Below are positions 10,800 to 23,436 of a stretch of DNA of 64,000 nt, one piece after another. The notes under the pieces are model-generated. The model was not told where the DNA came from, searched no databases, and saw only the letters and a program-made list of their open reading frames with translations. The stretch is from Phragmites australis (lineage: Eukaryota; Streptophyta; Magnoliopsida; Poales; Poaceae): contig NC_084927.1 of assembly GCF_958298935.1 (NCBI RefSeq), positions 14,164,001 through 14,228,000 on the forward strand, given 5' to 3'. How positions within the stretch are numbered: the first letter of the stretch is position 1; every line of letters starts with the position of its first letter. Both the position numbers and the translations under genes were made by a program.

Positions 10800-13518
10800 G
10801 CTACTACCATACACCACAACCATTGCATCGCAATGAGTATGATGACCTCAAGATATGAAAAGAGTGCAAAAGTTTTAACTTTTATTACAAACCTTGTCCA
10901 CAAGTATAGTATCTACTTAGTAGTAGAGTTTTCATACGCAGCAGAAAGATATTGATAAAAAAAAGGTATTTGACTTATCTTACCATTAGATCAACATGCG
11001 GTAAGCACAGAAAAGTGTTTAAGCCAACAGACACCACGGGCGGTGCTTCAATGATGCAAGTGGTCTATGACACATGGGTCTCCTATCCTGAGCTTCCCCA
11101 AGCACCCGCTCCCATCTTGTCTCATCCTCACCAATTCATCACCCCAACTTGCCATTCTTTTCAAACAGTAATTTTTAATCCTATAGCTCGCAAATGACGA
11201 TGACATCCATCGCTCAACTTTTACCAAGAACCTATGCCAGGCTAAGCAATTACCACATCACTTTTAAGTTAGACCATGACCTATTATCCCCAGGTTACAA
11301 GGATAAGGATTAACTACTTTGTCAATGTAGGTACTATGCAACTAATAGGACCTACCCGATTCCACACAACGACTCCTTATCACATGCATCTACGACAAAT
11401 AGCAAAATATAACAGATTGACCAACTATTCACAAAAGTATAGAAGAGATATGATAGATGCTTGTCTGGTGTTTCTCGTTGTTCACTCACGAACTCCACTG
11501 GTTCGCCTTTGTATTCAAACTCGTGACTCTCCAAAACCTCATTTGCTAAATAAAGAACGATGCATCGTAATGACTATGATGACATGCAATGAAAGATGCT
11601 TCACAGTGCATGATGACAGTGGAGATGCAATGCATCATGTCATGGATTGATAGCATCAAAGATTTCTCTTAATTTTGAGTATTGTTCATCATTTATTATT
11701 TTTCATGGATTAAATTAAGATTATAAAAAAGCTTAAGGCTAACCAAAATTTAATTAAGCATATGAGCGTGAATGTTTTTACTAAACATGGCATAAATTAA
11801 CAAGATTAAAAAAATTGGTTTCACCAATTTTTAACTTACCAAAATTTAATTATGAATTTTCTAAGCTTAAACACAGTTCATTAACTAAAGAAAATTCAGT
11901 ACATATTTCATGTCCCCTGGAATTTTTATCATGTAGAGCATGATCATACAAAAGTAACAAAATTGATTTCACTATTTTTTGTGCTATATTATTTTCGTAT
12001 GAATTTAACAATGTTCAGACGATTTAATAGTGTAACAATAAATCTATTTTGCTTTTTCCTGCAATTTCTGAATACTCAAATGCCCTAAACTTTTGTACCC
12101 GAGACCTAGCCAACCTCAGTCATGAAAGTGGGGCCAGCCTAGTTGACTCGGGTCAACATGGCCTAAGGCCATGGCACATGGCACATGGCCCAGTCGGTTG
12201 CTCGGCCTGGCCTCAATGCAACGAGTGGTGCAATGGAATGGACTAGGAAGAGCAGTGGCAGGATCAACGCAAGCATTCAATTCCTTCTGAGGCACACATG
12301 GGCGATGGTGATGACTGGAGAGTGGTCAGCAATGACGGACAGCGGCGATAACACGGCGGCGACTAGGTCTTGGCTCACCGGTGATGAAGGATAGAGCAAG
12401 AGGGTTGGCCAAGGATACCTAGATCACCTACGTATGCTAACAAACTTAACAGCGCAGCTTTTGGCCAAAGAGCCTGGCTGGACCACGGTTAGCGACGAGC
12501 ATAACAGTGGTGACGGCGGGTGCCTCACGTAGACAAGCGCGCCGGCGATGGGCTGCAGCCAAATTGGCACGCGCAAAAGGTAGAGGGGAGCACGAGGAAG
12601 CTCACCATGCAATTGGTTGATGAGAAGAGGCAACAATGAGGTGGCTCGATGGAGAGGGGCAGAAAGGGGGCACTAGACTTGGGGAAGATGGGGCTAGCGC
12701 ACTCGATCCGGTGGGGGAGAGGGCAGAATCAGCCAAGGAAGTAGCGGAGGAGGGCTCGGTGAGGCTCCTTGAGCTTCTTGGCAGCTGGGAGGGCTCAGCG
12801 ATGGCATGGCTCCATGGATTTGAGCGGCAGTGCACTTCTCTGATCTTGTGCTCTGCTCAGTATGCTCTTGGCGGCACAGAGAAGAAGTGAGGGAGAGAGA
12901 AGGGAGATAAGGGCAAGAGAGAGGATATAGGAGGCTGCAACTTTCTCTAGAAGGAGCTTGGTGGCCGGAGACGTGGCATTGGCTACAATAGTCAGCAAAA
13001 CTAGCCATCACCATCACAAAGCTACTTGGCCGAAACAGAGGAGGGAGGGGATGACTTGTGGGGCCGAGATGAACAATGGCTGACATGAACAAAGATCTTC
13101 TTTCTTTGCTCTGCTCAAAACTAGATCTTCCCAAGGTCTAAAAATCCTTGAACAATTTTTGGATTCTATAATTAATGTGCAACTCATTTTACATTGTTTG
13201 ACCCAAAAAGCCCGAGCCAAATTTGAATTAAAAATCTTCAAAAATATAACCTTTTCTAACTTGTACAGATTTTTAGGGCTTCAAAATAATTCTCAACAAT
13301 TTGGGAAAATTCATTAATATTCCTTATGTGGCATGGACTAATTTCTAAAATTATTTCCAACTCTATGTTTCATAGCAAATTTGTGAGTTACTTCACAAAG
13401 CATCATGTATTATTCAACTGAACCGTTTATGTTTAAGTTTAATTTAAAAATTGCACCATGATTAAAAATGATGCTCAATAATGCTTAATGATATGTTTAA
13501 GAATTTTGGGCTGTCACA
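10800..13518 (-). mobile_element. 3' LTR of a Tekay-like chromovirus
   Basis: Begins on the minus strand at 13,518 with TGTGACAGCCC, next to a polypurine tract. Blocks 10,845-11,040 and 12,810-13,515 match 21,810-21,940, 22,655-22,735 and 22,740-23,436 of the opposite LTR. The two LTRs have lost different internal parts: this copy lacks the block equivalent to 21,945-22,650, while the other lacks the equivalent of 11,041-12,810. The inferred full LTR is about 3.5 kb. Confidence 0.75.
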
Positions 13519-13548
13519 ACCCCCCCCCCCCCCCCTAAAAAAAAGAAT
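13519..13548 (-). other. Polypurine tract
   Basis: On the minus strand an A/T-leading G-rich tract (long G run after TTTTTTTTA) lies directly before the LTR start at 13,518, the expected position for plus-strand priming. The C run on the plus strand is about 18 long and may be length-variable. Confidence 0.7.
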
Positions 13549-14039
13549 CTCGTCCTGAGATTTGAGTGAGGTTCAGGAAGAGTGCGAGGAAATTAGGAGT
13601 TGCAAAAATGGAACAATAATGGCATCACCAGATGATACGATGGTGCTGTAAGGGCATATTTCTCAGACCTTAGAAACATTCCAAGGTACTCTGAGGGCTA
13701 TATTCACCTAGACAAGTTAGTCCTTCAATAAGGATTCTACAAGATAAACAGTGGGTTTTGTGTGAGCGATGATGGTGCAATCATCCTTTCTCATCTCAGC
13801 TCACTGACATGATAAAGTAGTAACTTCTACTCATATTCATAAGAGAAAAAGGTGAGGGTGGTCCCCTCGATCACCTGATGGTGATTGCGTGCATATCTAA
13901 GAAATTTAGGAATACAAGATTCCTACGAAAGTAAGGGTGGTGTGGGTGGAATGATAGAAGTTTCGTTCTTCATAGTGAACTTGTCCCAACCATAGGCAAA
14001 AAGTTTTATGACATCTATATTACTATAGCATCATTTACA

Positions 14040-15249
14040 TATTGGAGAAAAGCTTGGGAAAATTAGTGTGAAGCTAATCTTCACGTTCCCACGTTGTTTC
14101 ATCTTCAGGATGATTGTTCCATTGAACCTTGAGAAATTTAATATAATGATGCCACGTCTTTCGTTCGGTTTCATCCAAGATGCAAACTGGATGCTCATGA
14201 TAAGAAAGGTCAGGTTGAAGATCCTAGCCATCTAGCTCCACTGCTTCGGTTGGAATTCTTAGGCATTTCTTCAATTGCGAGACATGGAAGACGTTGTGCA
14301 CTTTGGAAAGGGATGGAGGCAGCTACAATTGATAGGCCACTACTCCACACCTAGCATTGATTTTGAAAGATCTAATATATAGAGGTGCCAACTTTATCTT
14401 AACTTGGAAATGTTGGTTTCCTTTGCGAGGAGCAACCTTGAGGTAGACATAGTCTCCCAAATTGAAGAAGATCTCATGTTGACGACGATCCGCATAGCTC
14501 TTTTGATGAGATTGCACTGTAATCAAATGCTCGTGTATTGTCTTGACTTGTTCTTTTGCTTTCCTGACCAAATATGGACCAAGGAATTGTCTTTCGTCAA
14601 ACTCGGACCAATTGAGGGGAGTTCTACATCTCCTTCCAAAAAGCGCTTCAAAAGGTGACATCTTGATACTTGATTGGTAGCTATTGTTGTATGAGAACTC
14701 TGCAAATGGCAAGCAAATGTCCCACTTCTTTCCATATATGAGAGTACAAGCTCACAACATGTCCTCAAGTATTTGATTCACCCTCTCAGTTTTTCCATCA
14801 ATTTGGGGATGGTAGGTGGTGCTATGGAAGAGATCGGTGCCCATGGATTCATGGAGACTCCTCCAAAACTGAGAGGTAAACTATGAGCCTCGATCGGAGA
14901 TGATCTTTTTGGGAATATTGTGAAGGCAAAAAATTCAAGTGAGATACAATTCCGCATACTGCTTCCCATAATAGGTTGTCTTGACAGGAAGGAAATGTGT
15001 GGATTTGGTGAAACGATCAACGTTGACCCAAATAGAGTCATACACTTGAGAGGTCTTGGGTAGTCTGACAACAAAATCCATATCAATTTCTTCCCATTTC
15101 CAAGAGGGAATCGACAATGGTTGAAGGGTACCATCTAGTTTGAGATGATTGCTTTTCACTCTTTGGCAAATGTCACACTCAGCCACATATCGAGCAATCT
15201 CCCACTTCATGTGTGTCCACCAAAACCTTTGCTTGAGATCTTGATACAT
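14040..15249 (-). pseudogene. Integrase with chromodomain, Tekay-like pol (broken)
   Basis: Reading the minus strand from 15,249, the zinc-binding region shows RYVAECDICQRVKS, then the catalytic core with DMDFVVRLPKTSQ and VNVDRFTKSTHF. After frame changes come ISDRGS, HPQIDGKTERVNQ, then FAEFSYNNSYQSS and GRRCRTPLNWSE. At 14,190-14,040 lies WHHYIKFLKVQWNNHPED with ETTWE, the signature of the chromodomain at the C terminus of chromovirus integrases. Several frameshifts and stops (for example after the core and near 14,330) make it inactive. The chromodomain and the IN motifs place the element with the Tekay/Del chromoviruses. It is downstream of RNase H and upstream of the polypurine tract, as expected. 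Confidence 0.85.
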
Positions 15250-15529
15250 TCTCGTGCTTCAGGAGTGAATGGAAAGCAATGAAGCATTAGCTTCAGCCAA
15301 TATTTTCTTTCTCAACTCATGGACCTTAGGAATCACTAGCCATTTCCCGAACCCTAAGACGCCTCAATCATCTTTGGAAAAACAACTCGTCTTGTCCTCC
15401 TTCATTTTGTCCCGAATCTAGTCTATACCCCTGTCAGTCCTTTAGGCTTCTTTGATTGGATCTAGAATAGTGGATTTGATCTCAAATTTTGTAAGGAATC
15501 CTTATTTGACCATTTCTAAACCAATTCCT

Positions 15530-15806
15530 CAAAATTCATCACAAAGGGTGGTGACTCTAGGCTAGACAATAAGATAATTGCATTGGGATCTTTGACTCAT
15601 AGCATCGGCAACGACATTAGCCTTGTCAATATGATAGTGAACTTCCAAGTCATAGTCCTAGATCAATTCAAGCCATCTCTGTTGTGTCATATTGAGATCA
15701 GCTTGAGTGAAGATGTCTTTGAGGCTTTTGTGGTCGATGTAGATATTGCAATGATTTCCAAGAAGAAAATGACACCAAATCTTTAGAGCGCGCACAACGA
15801 CCGCAA
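15530..15806 (-). pseudogene. RNase H fragment, Tekay-like pol
   Basis: Minus-strand translation gives IYIDHKSLKDIFTQADLN, MTQQRWLELI and HIDKANVVADA, which are standard gypsy RNase H motifs. It is joined at about 15,806 to Ty1/copia gag sequence, so the N-terminal half of RNase H and the end of RT are missing, probably deleted together with the 3' half of the copia insert. Confidence 0.75.
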
Positions 15807-15809
15807 GTT

Positions 15810-16471
15810 CTAAGTCTTAAGCATCCTATGCAATTCAGCCATGCTCTTTTGCATGCTATTCATATGAAAATTCAAAATGAACGGCTCAAAGCTCGCAGGG
15901 AGCGACTGGAGAATTACATCCTTAGCCAACTCAAGACTAAGGGGACAACCAAGTTTTTCCAGGCTCTCAATGTAGCTAATCATCTTGATCACATGAGGAC
16001 TAACAAGACTGCCTTCCGTTAACCTGCGCGCAAACAAGGACTTGGAGGTGTTGAACCTCTCGGGCCTAGCTTGGTTCTCAAACATGCCTCGGAGTGCCAC
16101 AACTCACTCGACCTCTCTCCTTGACGGGTGAAAGGTGCCTTAGTCGTCTTGTCAAGTAAACAAAATTTGTAGGTATCAAATGATTCAAAATCAAATGAAT
16201 CAAGAAGACCATCTTTATGGAGCCTTTGCATGCGTTTCTCATTTATATAACCTCGGAGTCCCACAATCATATCATAAGCATCCGTGTTCTCATATTGCTT
16301 CTGAAGCTCAGAGGACATAGTGGCAAGCATGAGACAGCTAACATCGAGTGAATCGTTGGTATGCTTCTCATAAGCCCTCCGATCAGCAGCAGATGCATTA
16401 TCAGCTGGTTCATCAGGATAGAGAACCTCTAGAACATACTCCTTTTTCTCTTGTTTGAGAACAATTCTCAT
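15810..16471 (-). pseudogene. Ty1/copia gag with an internal pre-integrase insert
   Basis: Minus strand: a gag core runs from 16,471 with SAADRRAYEKHTND, LMLATMSSELQKQYEN and DAYDMIVGLRG. It is then interrupted by YINEKRMQRLHKDGLL, DSFDFESFD and LDKTTKAPFT, a GAG-pre-integrase/integrase-start segment that normally lies several hundred codons later. Gag then resumes with ALRGMFENQARPERF, LGCPLSLELAKDVI and SLPASFEPF down to 15,810. The inserted piece is flanked by near-identical direct repeats CCTCGGAGT at 16,087 and 16,251 (plus strand). No pol follows. Compared with normal copia elements this copy is a rearranged, truncated gag. Confidence 0.8.
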
Positions 16472-17934
16472 ATTTCTATACCAATCAATAGAGTTTGTTC
16501 TAGATTACTATTCTTTTTCAAGATCGAACGGAAATTAAAACTGGAATTAGTGTTAATAGTAGGTGCCATGATCTACAATAGAAATAAATATGCAAAGTTT
16601 AGCACTATGTTTATATAAACCTTTCATTAAAAAATTTAACAAAAGATACTCCCACTATATGTTTTGAAACCGTTTCCCTCTAACGACATATAGTGGAACA
16701 AGATCCATATTCAACTACGTTCTAGTGAGCTTTGGCATCACTACTAGAAACTTATGTGACATAGGTAAGAAACTATCTTGCTAATCACATCCCTAAGTGA
16801 CCCTTGTTGTCAGGTGGCATCGAATACCCCGGCCCTAGCACTATGCCCCAAAGCCCAAAACCATTTTGATAGCTTTATTAAGTAAACCAACACTATGCGT
16901 GTGGATGTCCGACATCCACCCTAACTGGTTAAGATAAAAGATGGCACCCTGCTTTGGCAGATCTACCAAAATGATCAAAACCTAAGTAGGTGTAGCTATT
17001 GGAAGGGCACCAATTATTCTTAATTTTTCTAAGAGAAGCTATTCTATCATGTAAACATATCCATCTCATAGAAAAATGAATAAAATAGCATGACAGAAAC
17101 ATAAATAAGCATCACAGGCAATCATATTAATTGCGACATAGTATGGCCCCTTCACATGGTGATCTCTATTGCCACGGTCCCTGTCCTCCGATTCATCATG
17201 CTTTGAGTCTTCATGGTTATGTATTAGTCTATTACACCTAATAGCACTAGAAAAATTACATGAGAATATGAAGCATCACATGTCGACACGCAAGCTGTTA
17301 TACAATAGCATGACAGCCTTGGGCTGTAATTAACCATGACACGTAGGTCATGAAAATTACAAACATGCATCACACACATAATAAGGCCATACTAGTCACA
17401 ACATTCTCTGCAAAAATGAGTTAAGTGTGGAATAGAATTCTAATGTCGTAATGTCAACATATTATCTTTATAAGCTCTAGTCTCGGACACACGGTGGCAA
17501 TTCATAGATCGTATCTATAAAATCACTATGAAAATCTCATCGGATTGATCATATCAAGCCGATTCCGAATCATTCACAATGCCTCAATTTTCATTAGATC
17601 AATCATATTGATCATGGCGTGAGGTTTTATGGAAACGACGACAACACGTACAACCTCGATCTGCTGTTCTCCCGACCACTAAGCGGCACATGCTGTCAGC
17701 CCCGGTGGTAATTCCAGCCAGTAAGGGCAAGTCGCACGTGCGACCAGGTGGGAGATCGAGCTAATCTTTTTGGTCGTATAGTTCCATCAAATCACACCTC
17801 ATCCAATCCTAATTACACCAAACTGTGAAGCGACCAATCCATCACATGAATTGATCACTAAAATAATAAATCCAATCTATTAGTACCACATATCACATAT
17901 ATGTGATCGATCAAGATCAAAAACTACTCAAGAT
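16472..17934 (-). other. Copia leader and degraded 5' region
   Basis: Non-coding sequence between the primer-binding site and gag of the Angela-like copia, longer than usual for a leader. A CACTACTAGAAAC match at 16,739 has no partner. No gene is seen. Confidence 0.45.
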
Positions 17935-17948
17935 GGCTCTGATACCAC
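17935..17948 (-). other. Primer-binding site, initiator Met tRNA
   Basis: The minus strand reads GTGGTATCAGAGCC, complementary to the 3' end of plant initiator methionine tRNA, directly after the LTR end. Confidence 0.85.
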
Positions 17949-19414
17949 TTTAGGGGAACGGGCAGGCTATGCTAGTCTAAAATAAAAAATTCTACCGCAT
18001 TCACCCAAGAAATCATGCTAGTAGGAGATCATAGATCATTACCGCTTGACGCACAGTGCAGCGGAAGAGGAGTTGGAGTAGGCCGATGCAACGTCGTGCA
18101 CGTCAAACGCCTCGAGTAGCTTCTCGATCATATCTGGCACTAGCCTCGTGTAGGTGGTCACGCTCCTCAACTAAAATCCGAGCAGGTGGTCGTGCTCCTC
18201 GACCAACTCACGCTCGACTCGCCGAGAAGATCAGCGCCGCAATAGTAGCAGTGCCTCTATAGTATCCACACATACTGGGCAGAAACGCCGAGCGTCGATG
18301 CGCTAGCACCATACGTTAGGCTAGGGTTTTGGGTGATCGTGTGGAGTGTTGCGGCTAGGGTTTCGGAGTGGCTCAACCTTGGCACACCTTACACATGCCT
18401 CTTCTTATATAGAGCTCACCAATGAGCTCCCATTTTGGAAGCCCTTTAGGACTCTAACTTCTCATGGATCAGAATCCAATCAAAAACCCATATATGAATC
18501 CAATTTGCATGTTTTGTTCAACACATTAAGTGTGTGACCCGTTAGGTTCATGAACAAACAGCTGTGACTCAGAAATCCTTCCCAAACCAAAATCAATAGT
18601 GGTCCCTAGCAGGACATGTTGACTCCCGAGTATACATAAAAGATCATATCGACTGAACCTTGATATATACATGCACCGATCCCTTTGCCCGATACCAGTC
18701 AAGCTCAAGGTGAGATACGTGCCACCCTTGTGATAGCCCGACCATTCACTCGATCAAATAGTGGATTCATCATGATTAATTGTTTAATCATATTGGCATG
18801 GCCATGCACTTTCTCAATCCAACTACCTCGAGGGGCCCAGAGATATCACTCCTGTTATCAAAGAGAGGCAAATTCCATCTTGATCACTTATACCCCATGA
18901 CATGTTTTATGACAAACCCAAAAACTACCTTTATGACTACCCAGTTACGGAATAGCGTTTGGCAGCCTCAAAGTATGCCACTACTCATTCTGGGAATCAA
19001 TGACGATCTCAGGTCTAAGGATCCTGCAAGTACACCATTTGAGATAACAACTGATGGCACATCATAAATAACAATCCCAGTAGTATCTCAAGGTGGGTCT
19101 ATCCAACATCATATTCTCTAACATAAATGTCAACAGTATTGACCCTGTATCTCTATACCTATGATCCATGAGTAACGTGATCATAAATCAATAAATGTGC
19201 CGGTCTTATGTATCATCACAATGATATGCGACCAGAGATTGGCTAAGAATAACATCATGATATAAACAAAGAGTTTCATGAACAAGTCACATACTTGCCA
19301 ATCAATCTAAATGGTAGTCATTCTTGAAATAACACATTATTCGGTAGTACATGAACATAGACGTGTGATATAATCATCTCTATGATTGCCTCTAGGGCAT
19401 ATCACCTTCATAAA
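17949..19414 (-). mobile_element. 5' LTR of an Angela-like Ty1/copia
   Basis: The minus strand starts TGATATGCCCTAGAGGCAAT at 19,414, close to the well-known start of Angela/BARE-type LTRs but lacking a few bases after TG. It ends just before the primer-binding site with a degraded terminus (CCCCTAAA in place of CCCCAACA). It lies inside the RT of the Tekay-like element. No 3' LTR remains. Confidence 0.75.
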
Positions 19415-20100
19415 GATCATGACAAGCCCTTCCATAAAGACCGTGTTCATCAGGTACATGAAATAGGCCAGAGCATTAGTTAGATCGAAGGACATGACGG
19501 TATACTCGTAAAGCCCATAACGAGTAAAGAAAGCCATCTTTGGAATGTCCTCCATTCGAATCTTGATTTGATGATAGCCCAACCTTAAATCCATCTTGGA
19601 AAATACACGGGCACTAAGAGTTGATCAAACAAGATATAAATTCGAGGAAGAGGGTACTTGTTCTTGATAGTGACCGCATTCAACGGACGGTAGTCAACAC
19701 ACATCTGCACACTTTGGTCCTTCTTCTTGACGATGAGAGCTAGGCATCCCCAAGGTGAGGAGCTTAGATGAATAAAGCTCCTCTCAAGTAATTCTTTGAG
19801 TTGCTTCTTTAGCTCCACCAATTCATTTGGAGGCATCCGATACGATCTTCCAAATACTGGGGCTATTCCGGGAACTAGTTCAATAGTAAACTCGACTTCT
19901 TGGTCGGGCGGAATTCCCGATAACTCTTCTAGAAATACATCCAGGTACCCACACACCACTGGAACTGCATCGATCTTTGTAATCATGGAACCCTCCAAGG
20001 CATAAAGATGGGAACCTCCTTCATCAAGGTGGAGGGGAAATTGAACACCGGAGGCTTGGTGTTGTGGTTGCACTGGAGGTGGTGATGTGATTAACTTGAC
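19415..20100 (-). pseudogene. Reverse transcriptase fragment, Tekay-like pol
   Basis: Minus-strand translation shows [60 protein letters not shown], then after a frameshift near 19,590 [19 protein letters not shown] and TRYGLYEYTVMSFDLTNA. The sequence stops at the strand just before the catalytic Y-x-D-D, where the Angela-like LTR begins. Compared with intact Tekay pol, the protease is absent: the frame goes from the gag zinc knuckle almost straight into RT. A 48-bp tandem duplication (20,054-20,145) lies at that junction. Confidence 0.85.
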
Positions 20101-21117
20101 CGCTCTATGAGGCTTAGTGTTGTGGTTGCACTGGAGGTGGTGGTGGCTGCCTCGGGGCATTCACCATACCACCTTGCTTGGGGAAGCTACACTCATGAGC
20201 CAGGTGTCCGGTATGACAACAGTTGTAGCATGGCCCCCTAGGGCCACCCCCGGGTTGACTTGCTTTCCGGCGGGTCTTTGTAGTTGTCCTTGATGAAGAG
20301 GAGGGGGGCGTCAAACAATCCATATAGGCTATAGAGGAGCCTGAGACAATGCATGGGATAGAGAGGGAAACCCCATGTGTCGGAGCTCTCTTGTACTTCT
20401 TCTCCTCTTGATGAGAATCCATTTTGTGTTCCACCATGATAGCCATGTTTACTAGCTTGTTGAAATCAGTGAACTCATGGGCTACAAGTCTATCTTGGAT
20501 CTTGATTGATAGACCATTTACAAAATGATTCTATTTCTCACTATCAATGTTGACTTCCTGGTGGGCATATTGGGCTAAGCAGTTGAACTCTCGACTATAG
20601 TCCATCACAAACTTGCCCCTCTATTTAAGATCCATGAATTCCCACCTCTTGATATCCATCGCACCTATAGGGATGTGGTAGACGTGGAAAGCTTCACAGA
20701 ACCCTGCCCAAGAGATGTGATGATTGGTTGGGTGCATGGCGAGGAAATTCATCCACCAAGCCCCAGCTACTCCTTGAAGTTGGTGCACGGCATAGAGGAC
20801 CTTCTCTTATCCTCTCATCGGATAAGCGCAAGCTTTTCCTTGATGGTGCGGAGCCAGTCATCAGTGTCAATAGGTTCCTCGGCACGAGTGAAGATGGGTG
20901 GGTAAGTACGAATGAATTCGGAGTAGTCGTCATGATGATTTGCTGCACCTCCGCCATGGGGAGCCGTATTCCAGACAAGAGCTTTGAGAAGTTGAATTTG
21001 GTCTTGACAGTTGTCCTCAATTCGCATCAGCACCTCTGCCATGGTTGGCGGCATGCATGGGGTCCGTTCACCTGAGCATTCTAGATCATCATTTCTGGCA
21101 TTGTTTTGGGTCCTCAT
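20101..21117 (-). pseudogene. gag of the Tekay-like element (broken)
   Basis: The minus strand from 21,117 has RTYPPIFTRAEEPIDTDDWL and IKEKLALIR, the usual retrotransposon gag core of this lineage. After several frameshifts, at 20,446-20,114 comes a zinc knuckle CYNCCHTGHLAHEC (C-x2-C-x4-H-x4-C) followed by a Pro-rich tail. The gag middle is degraded and out of frame. Confidence 0.8.
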
Positions 21118-21670
21118 CCTATCATTTATCCAAGATTTAGCAGATGAGGATGCTCTAAGAGTCAGATGGATAAGGATTTCCAGACAATTTTAGAATTTAA
21201 AACTAGCAACCAGGAAATGGAAGAATCATTCCACTTGATAGTTATGCATGCATGCATAATAAAAGACATGAAGATGATCATGACCGTAAACAACGCGTCT
21301 CTCACATGTTGGAATTAACATAAGTCGGGATTAAGTACACATAGGGGCATAACGGAACTAGCTTATCGCGATTACCAACGTTAACCAAAAATTACATCCT
21401 ACTCCATTGTTTGGGTTGATTCTAGAAGTTATCACCATACTGTATGTAGCCATCCTTAACCCATGAAGTAAAAGACGAGTCAGAGATCAAGATTATTCCA
21501 ATTTAAGTGTTAAGCTGCAAGATGAGAATAGCTTGAGGATAGAGAAGGAACAAAATAGAGCACCCATGCTAATTTTTGAATTTTATCTTCAATTAGTGAG
21601 TTTCATTAATTGGGATTATCAAGTTTTAATTAAACCACTTACTAACTAATCTATGGTTAACTTTACCAAC
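21118..21670 (-). other. 5' leader of the Tekay-like element
   Basis: Non-coding sequence between gag and the primer-binding site. Confidence 0.6.
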
Positions 21671-21686
21671 TTTGGCTTTGATACTA
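21671..21686 (-). other. Degraded primer-binding site
   Basis: The minus strand reads TAGTATCAAAGCCAAA, which fits TGGTATCAGAGCC with two mismatches over the conserved 13 bases. It is three bases after the LTR end TCTGACA, so initiator Met tRNA was probably the primer. Confidence 0.75.
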
Positions 21687-21689
21687 TGC

Positions 21690-23436
21690 TGTCAGACCCA
21701 TCCAAATTACATCCAGCTTAATTGACAATTAATTCGATTAAAACAGAAGTAATTTCAACAGTCACGATATGTGCTCAACAAACTCCAAGATCATAGCATC
21801 TACCATTTACAACATAGTTTCATCTCAAGATATGAACAAAATGCAAAAGTTTTAACTTTTATTACAACCCTTATTCACAAGCACAGTGTCTACTTAGTAG
21901 CAAAGTTTTCATACGCAACCGAAAGATATTGATAAAACAAAAGGCTGGTAGCTTCATTGCCCATAAGGCACCACTGGGATTAATTTAGACATTCCACCTC
22001 GACTCCCACCCATTACTGGTATCGACAGGATAAAAGTATCCGTACATCGTTACCTGCATCAACTTAAGGGCAGCATCCTAAGTACAAAGGTAGTCACAAT
22101 ACTTATACAATATGGGTATATATATTCCTGACTCCAAGGATAATACAATTGGATGAATAGCAAAGAAAAGCCACAAAGTTAAGTTTATTTAGAGAATAGC
22201 ACTTTAACCAATATAATGACATGAACAACTAGCATCAACTGACAATAAATATAAACTTTATTAAACTTGCTCAACTCAAACTAGTATCAGCACATGCTTC
22301 TCTCAGAAGCCCATATACTTTCCATTCCTTTTTCCACACTGATCGAATTCTATGATTTTTCCTGATGAAACTTAAGCGTGCTCCATGACCGAGAGCGCGA
22401 CAATTCGAATTGATTTTACACCCTGCAGGGGAGTACTTCTTTACCCACATGACACAAGGACCATTCCGCTTGTGCAACTGATTGAGTTGTACAATGGGGT
22501 ACCCATGACATCCTTTTCCAATTGAGCCCCAACCATTTGAACATGCACCTAAAGGTGTGGAGGTCAACTAGGTCACTCCCGGGGTACCCTAGATACCTCT
22601 ACAAGCCTAACACCATAAGAGAACAAGTCAAATGATCACAACTACAAAGGTATTCAACTTATCTTATCATTAGATCAACATGTGGTAAGCATAGAAAATT
22701 GCTTAAGCCAATAGACACCACAGACTCCGGTGGATTTGAGTGGTGGCACGCTGCTTTGTGCTTGTGCTCTGCTCAGTATGCTCTCGGCGGCAAAAAGAAG
22801 AAGCGAGCGAGAGAAAAGGGTGATAAGGGGAAGAAAGAGGATATATGCGGTGGCCGCATTCTCTCGAAGGGGCTCGGTGGCTGGCGATGTGGCGTTGGCT
22901 ACAATAGTCAACAAAACCGGCAGGTCAGCCTCTCAAAGCTACTTGGCTGAGACAGTGAGGGAGGGGATGACCGGTGGGGCTGAGATGAATAGTGGACGAT
23001 GTAAACAACGATCTTCTTTCTTTTCACTACTCCAATCCAGATCTTCCCAAGGTATAAACATCCTAGAACAATTTTTGTTGGATTTATAATTCATGTGCAA
23101 CACATTTTAACTTGTTTGACCCAAAAAGCCTAAGAAAAATTTAATTAAAATTCTTCAAAAATGTAACCTTTTCTAACTTGCACAGATTTTTAAGGCTTCA
23201 AAATAATTCTCAAAAATTTGGGAAAATTAATTAATATTCTTTATATGACATGGATTAATTTATAAAATTATTTTTAGGCCTATGTTGCATAGCAAATTTG
23301 TGAGTTACTTCACAAAACATCATCTATTTTTCAACTTAACCATTTATGTTTAAGTTTAATCGCATGCCAAAAATTGCTCAAACAATTAAACATGATGCTA
23401 ATGATTCTCATTAATTCTTAATGATATGTTTAAGCC
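21690..23436 (-). mobile_element. 5' LTR of the Tekay-like element (5' end lost)
   Basis: Ends on the minus strand at 21,690 with GGGTCTGACA. It matches 10,800-13,518 in several blocks. The first 80 or so bases are truncated or diverged: homology stops at TTAAACATATC (23,436) and Tat integrase sequence begins at 23,437. No target duplication can therefore be read. Confidence 0.8.

Noticed and set aside
16739..16752. CACTACTAGAAAC, a typical CACTA terminus
   Set aside because: No partner end or subterminal repeat is found within the copia leader.
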